A model generated the notes under the pieces. It worked only from the letters and a program-made list of their open reading frames with translations, did not search any database and had not been told where the DNA came from. Below, piece after piece: positions 30,962-34,552 of a stretch of 34,552 bases of DNA. Both the position numbers and the translations under genes were made by a program. This DNA is from Bacillota bacterium. Lineage in GTDB: Bacteria; Bacillota; DTU025; MWDF01. Each line of letters opens with the position of its first letter. Within the stretch, counting starts at the first letter, position 1. Location of the stretch: assembly GCA_029565935.1 (NCBI GenBank), contig JAKQNF010000035.1:1-34552 (forward strand). Reading direction: 5' to 3'.

Positions 30962-31113
30962 TGAACATTCCTCCTGTTGCACAGGTGCAGGATTAGCACC
31001 CGTAGCAAAGAATATTAATAAGGATCGCACTTACAGATACCTCTTATAATATATTACGTCATTTAAGGTAAAACCCTCCCAAGTGGGTGCAAATTTTACT
31101 GGAGGCAGATTCG

Positions 31114-32991
31114 ATGCTAGGCAAGATGAGATCGTACGCCATCATGGCACTGCTGGCCCTGGCGATGCTCGCTACTGGCTGTGTCCCGATGGAGACATGC
31201 CGGGTAGTATTCTTCGGGAACGTGACCGATGCGAGCAAAGAGGCCGGAATCGAAGGAGTGCGCATCAGCGCGCTGGAGAAATCGGCCTATTGCGTGAGCG
31301 ATGCGTCAGGCGACTTTGAGATGCCGCTGATATCGGCGAAGCCGGGGAAGGTTACGCTGACCTTCGAGAAGGAAGGGTACGAAAGCATCACGAAGGTCGC
31401 CAGCGTAAGCCAGAGCGGCAGCATAAGGATGGACGCGAGCATGTTCCCGGGATTAGAGGGAAGAGCCCTCGTGGATTTCGAGTTCACCATCACCAACGAC
31501 TATACCCCCGGGACTTTCCTGGGTGATTATGAAGTACCATCCTACCCGCTCTCGGTCGCGAAGGGGGTGGCCGAGGCCGAAGGCGTCGTAGTATACCCTG
31601 GCAGGGGGACTTCCTTCGTGGCGTCTGCGAACGCGCTTTCATCGATGAAGGTCGAGATAAGAGAATCGGATCCCAGGATGGGCTACATGCTGGTGAGCCT
31701 GCCCGCCGGGAAGGACGCGGAGACGTTCTCGTCTGAGCTTCTGGGCGAGTCGTGGGTCGACTATGCAGAGCCCGATTATGTATGTTTCCCGCTGGGCGGA
31801 TACGATCCTGACGACTTCCTTTGGCCGATGCAATGGGGCCCCAGGATCGTAAGCATGCACAGGGCCTGGCAGGAGGGCTTCTTCGGGGACCCGCTGATCA
31901 TAGCCGTGGTGGATACCGGAGTCTATTCTGACCACCCCGACCTTTCAGGAAGGTGCCTGCCACTGCTCAACTCAATCAATACGGATGGTAACGACAATGA
32001 CGGGCACGGCACGCACGTCGCCGGCACCATAGGGGCAACGCTGGACAACTCTGTGGGCATAGCGGGGATGAACAGGGGTGCTCTCATACTGCCGGTGAAA
32101 GCGCTAGAGAAGAAAGGCTTCATAACGTCCGGGACCATGACGAGCATCTCCAGGGGGATAAGGTTAGCCGCGGACAACGGCGCCGACGTGATAAACATGA
32201 GCATAGGCTGGCCGTTGATATTCGCGGACTTCACTTTCAGGCTGCTTAAGGAAGCCCTGGATTATGCGGATTCCAAGGGCGTGGCCCTCGTGGCGGCTTC
32301 CGGCAACGACAGCTCCAGCACCGACCTTACGATGCCGGCGAAATACGGGAAGTGTTTCGCGGTGTCCTCCGTCGGACCGTTCTATTTCCCGCCTTCCTAT
32401 GCGAACACGGGTCTAGGTACGGATATATTCGGTCCCGGAGGGGGAAGTGGGGTACAATCCATAGTAAGCACCGTGCCGTACAGCAAGAGCGAAAAGGGCT
32501 ATGCGAGGATGTCAGGCACATCGATGGCAACTCCTCACATATCCGCGATAATCGGGGCGCTCATGTCATACGGACTTACCGCCTGCGAGGCAGAATCTGC
32601 CCTGCTCGCATCAGCCCAGTACATAGAGGGCCAGGATGCGGGCCTGGCGAACGCCTACGCGGCGTTGGCAGGAGCGAGAGGCGGCAGGGCGATATTCTGG
32701 CTCTGCGACGATGCGGGGAATCCTATAACGTATGCTTTCAGAGGGTCCGATGGTTCGAGGGATGTGACGGTGTTCGGCGATATTCAAGGACACGCATGGC
32801 TTTGCGGTTGGATAAATCTGTCAGGTTCCGAATTACCGGCGCACGGAGATTACTTCGGCATGGCAGAGGTTTTCATCGAACCTACAGGTCCTATGGAACC
32901 TCCATCGATGCTCAAGCTCAACTTCGTGGAAGGCGACGAAGCCGGTGCTTTAAGGATAAGTTCGGTCCCTAAGGTCAGGGAATCGAAATAG
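31114..32991 (+). CDS. Subtilisin-family (S8) lipoprotein with N-terminal carrier-type domain
   Basis: This 625-residue lipoprotein has the lipobox LATGC at about residue 23. Residues 30-110 form a carboxypeptidase-regulatory-like (beta-sandwich) domain: VVFFGNVTDASKEAGIEGVRISALE, DASGDFEMPLI, VTLTFEKEGYESITK. The S8 catalytic triad is Asp in IAVVDTGVYSDHPDLSG, His in NDGHGTHVAGTIGA and Ser in MSGTSMATPH; the oxyanion Asn is in VAASGNDSS. A 100-residue C-terminal part follows without known motifs. Start: GGAGG at 31101, 8 bases before ATG 31114. It is a paralogue of the next gene with a shared domain order. Confidence 0.9.
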   Translation: MLGKMRSYAIMALLALAMLATGCVPMETCRVVFFGNVTDASKEAGIEGVRISALEKSAYCVSDASGDFEMPLISAKPGKVTLTFEKEGYESITKVASVSQSGSIRMDASMFPGLEGRALVDFEFTITNDYTPGTFLGDYEVPSYPLSVAKGVAEAEGVVVYPGRGTSFVASANALSSMKVEIRESDPRMGYMLVSLPAGKDAETFSSELLGESWVDYAEPDYVCFPLGGYDPDDFLWPMQWGPRIVSMHRAWQEGFFGDPLIIAVVDTGVYSDHPDLSGRCLPLLNSINTDGNDNDGHGTHVAGTIGATLDNSVGIAGMNRGALILPVKALEKKGFITSGTMTSISRGIRLAADNGADVINMSIGWPLIFADFTFRLLKEALDYADSKGVALVAASGNDSSSTDLTMPAKYGKCFAVSSVGPFYFPPSYANTGLGTDIFGPGGGSGVQSIVSTVPYSKSEKGYARMSGTSMATPHISAIIGALMSYGLTACEAESALLASAQYIEGQDAGLANAYAALAGARGGRAIFWLCDDAGNPITYAFRGSDGSRDVTVFGDIQGHAWLCGWINLSGSELPAHGDYFGMAEVFIEPTGPMEPPSMLKLNFVEGDEAGALRISSVPKVRESK

Positions 32992-33064
32992 GGCCCGTCC
33001 TGAACAATAAGGCGCCGTCTTCCGTCAGAAACATCAATGAGTCTTAAATGGAGGTCTTTATTAG

Positions 33065-34552
33065 ATGAAGAAGCCAGTCGTCGGCGCCTTGATGGTGCTT
33101 ATGTTGATTTTCCTTGCCGGTTGCGACGGCGGGACTACCAAAACACTAAGGATTTCCGGCATCGTCACCGATTCGGTGACGACGCTTCCGATAGCAGGGG
33201 CCTCGGTAAGGGCGGAAATCAAAGCGAGGGCTATATCTCAGGAGAAGCTCACTAACACTAGCGGCGCATATTCGATCGACCTAGATGGGATAAAAACGGG
33301 CAATATAGTACAGATGCTGGTATACAAGTCAGGCTACTTCACCTACGGTTACGAATTCACCTATACCGGCGGGACGAGCATCACGGTGAACGTGGCCCTC
33401 GAACCTTCTTCATCCGTGGATACGGTAAACGGCTATGCCTCGCTGATGAACGTCATACCGCCTTCGGCTTCCACGGGCAGCATACTGAGGACCGCGACGG
33501 TCAAACACATCGTACCGCCTGAGCCGACCGAGGTGATAATAGCGCCTAGGCTGGGGATAAAACCTGAGGGAATGGAGCGCTCCCTCGCTTCGAAAGGCAC
33601 AAGGATAAAGACGGCCAACTTCGAAAGAGGCTTCATGTTAGCCGATGTCCCTAAGGGCATGGACCTGGAAGAGTTCATAGGATCGATACAAGCAGAAGGA
33701 TGGGCAAAGTACGTCGAGCCCAATAGCTACGCGGTCGCCACCGGGGCCGTCTACCCCAACGACGCGTACTTTACCGGCTACCAGTGGAACATGTACGCGA
33801 CAAGCATGCCTTATGTCTGGAGCATGACGCAGTTCGGTTCTGCGGTGACGATAGCCGTGCTGGATACCGGGGTGGACGTGACCCATCCGGACCTCGCAGG
33901 GAGGACCCTGCCTCCGATGGACTTCGCATATCCGCCGGACAGCCCGTCCTACACGATAGACGTGGACGGCCACGGCACGCATGTGGCTGGGATAATCGGA
34001 GCTGCCGTGAACAACGGGGCCTACATGGCGGGCATGAACAACAGGAGCGCGCTGATACTGCCGGTGAAAGTGCTCAACGATTCAGGTTCCGGCCTTGCGA
34101 CGGACGTCGCTGAGGGCATCTACGCGGCGGCTGACGCCGGCGCCAAGGTGATCAGCATGAGCCTGGGCTGGAGCGACGGCGCATATAGTAATACGGTCGC
34201 CAATGCGATTAACTATGCCTACAACAAGGGCGTCGCCATAGTCGCAGCGGCGGGCAACGACGCTCCTTTCGTAGTGGATTTCCCGGCCAACCAGCCCAAC
34301 GTAATAGCCGTATCTTCTGTCGACGACGCCTCTACACTCTCGGACTTCTCGAACTATGGGCCGGAGGTCGATTTCGCGGCGCCGGGCGGCAGGAGGAGCC
34401 CGGGCCTCCTAGTATACAGCCTGTATCCGATGACCCGTGGAGGTGTAGGCGCGATGGCGGGCACATCCCAGGCGACCCCGCACGTATCGGCACTGCTGGC
34501 GATGATGATGCAGAAAGGATACAGCAGGGAGAACGCGTTGTACACGATGGGT
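33065..34552 (+). CDS. Subtilisin-family (S8) lipoprotein, 3' end beyond window
   Basis: The frame runs to the right edge (496 residues visible). It opens MKKPVVGALMVLMLIFLAGC, a lipoprotein signal. A beta-sandwich domain follows (ISGIVTDSVTTLPIAGASVRAEIKA, NTSGAYSIDLDG, VNVALEP), then a propeptide-like stretch and the protease domain: Asp in IAVLDTGVDVTHPDLAG, His in VDGHGTHVAGIIG, Asn in VAAAGNDAP and Ser in MAGTSQATPH, all inside the window. TGGAGGT lies 9 bases before the ATG. Domain order and many segments match the preceding gene (e.g. both have 'AGMN-R-A-LILPVK'), so they arose by duplication. It probably degrades or trims proteins at the cell surface. Confidence 0.88.
   Translation, partial: MKKPVVGALMVLMLIFLAGCDGGTTKTLRISGIVTDSVTTLPIAGASVRAEIKARAISQEKLTNTSGAYSIDLDGIKTGNIVQMLVYKSGYFTYGYEFTYTGGTSITVNVALEPSSSVDTVNGYASLMNVIPPSASTGSILRTATVKHIVPPEPTEVIIAPRLGIKPEGMERSLASKGTRIKTANFERGFMLADVPKGMDLEEFIGSIQAEGWAKYVEPNSYAVATGAVYPNDAYFTGYQWNMYATSMPYVWSMTQFGSAVTIAVLDTGVDVTHPDLAGRTLPPMDFAYPPDSPSYTIDVDGHGTHVAGIIGAAVNNGAYMAGMNNRSALILPVKVLNDSGSGLATDVAEGIYAAADAGAKVISMSLGWSDGAYSNTVANAINYAYNKGVAIVAAAGNDAPFVVDFPANQPNVIAVSSVDDASTLSDFSNYGPEVDFAAPGGRRSPGLLVYSLYPMTRGGVGAMAGTSQATPHVSALLAMMMQKGYSRENALYTMG

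Noticed and set aside
1-34552. CRISPR arrays, IS elements, tRNA, rRNA, prophage
   Set aside because: I saw no regularly spaced repeats, transposase or integrase motifs, tRNA cloverleafs or rRNA blocks by eye; a tRNAscan/Infernal run would be needed to be certain.

Overview
The window is a dense, AGG(Arg)/ATA(Ile)-rich bacterial chromosome segment of fairly high GC. It shows no phage, IS, CRISPR, rRNA or tRNA signal. The left-edge protein is a long beta-rich polypeptide ending in Phe, as outer-membrane barrels do. Several exported proteins carry lipoboxes, so a double-membrane (diderm) cell is likely. DUF3842, TcdA, two-ATPase ECF transporters and GntP are common in Firmicutes-like anaerobes. 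A diderm Firmicutes-adjacent lineage (Synergistota-like or similar) fits, but this placement is an inference with low certainty.

Layout. 1-9.4 kb is housekeeping and miscellaneous: outer-membrane protein (5' truncated), rubrerythrin-like protein, GntP permease, histidine phosphatase, MarR regulator, TspO-like membrane protein, methyltransferase, metallo-beta-lactamase-fold hydrolase, glyoxalase-fold protein and signal peptidase I. 9.4-15.3 kb is one tightly packed operon: nadE, an ECF S component, an exported molybdopterin-binding-fold protein, two ECF ATPases, EcfT, a MobB-like P-loop protein, a small-molecule-kinase-like protein and bioY. 15.3-21.1 kb holds exported or membrane hydrolases: alkaline phosphatase, AstE/M14-like deacylase, M28 peptidase and gamma-glutamyltransferase. 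21.1-22.6 kb has a second ECF S component behind an attenuator-like leader, and a DUF3842 gene.

22.8-24.7 kb is the most interesting stretch. A structured leader that resembles the Moco/Tuco (molybdenum/tungsten cofactor) riboswitch is followed by an intrinsic terminator. Downstream are an exported protein with two molybdopterin-binding-fold domains, an unlisted 47-residue membrane microprotein, and a second exported molybdopterin-fold protein. 24.8-29.7 kb is an operon of a tandem nitrilase with a zinc ribbon, a NitT/TauT-type ABC transporter and tcdA. 29.7 kb to the end has an unrecognised exported protein and two tandem subtilisin-family lipoproteins, the last cut by the window edge.

How the parts may work together. 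Three exported molybdopterin-fold proteins lack the Cys that binds molybdenum in sulfite-oxidase-type enzymes. One sits inside an ECF uptake operon next to a MobB-like protein; the other two lie behind a Moco-like riboswitch. My leading hypothesis is a molybdopterin or related pterin-cofactor capture and salvage system made of ECF transporter, exported binding proteins and cofactor-processing enzymes. Niacin is an alternative substrate because nadE is the first gene of the ECF operon.
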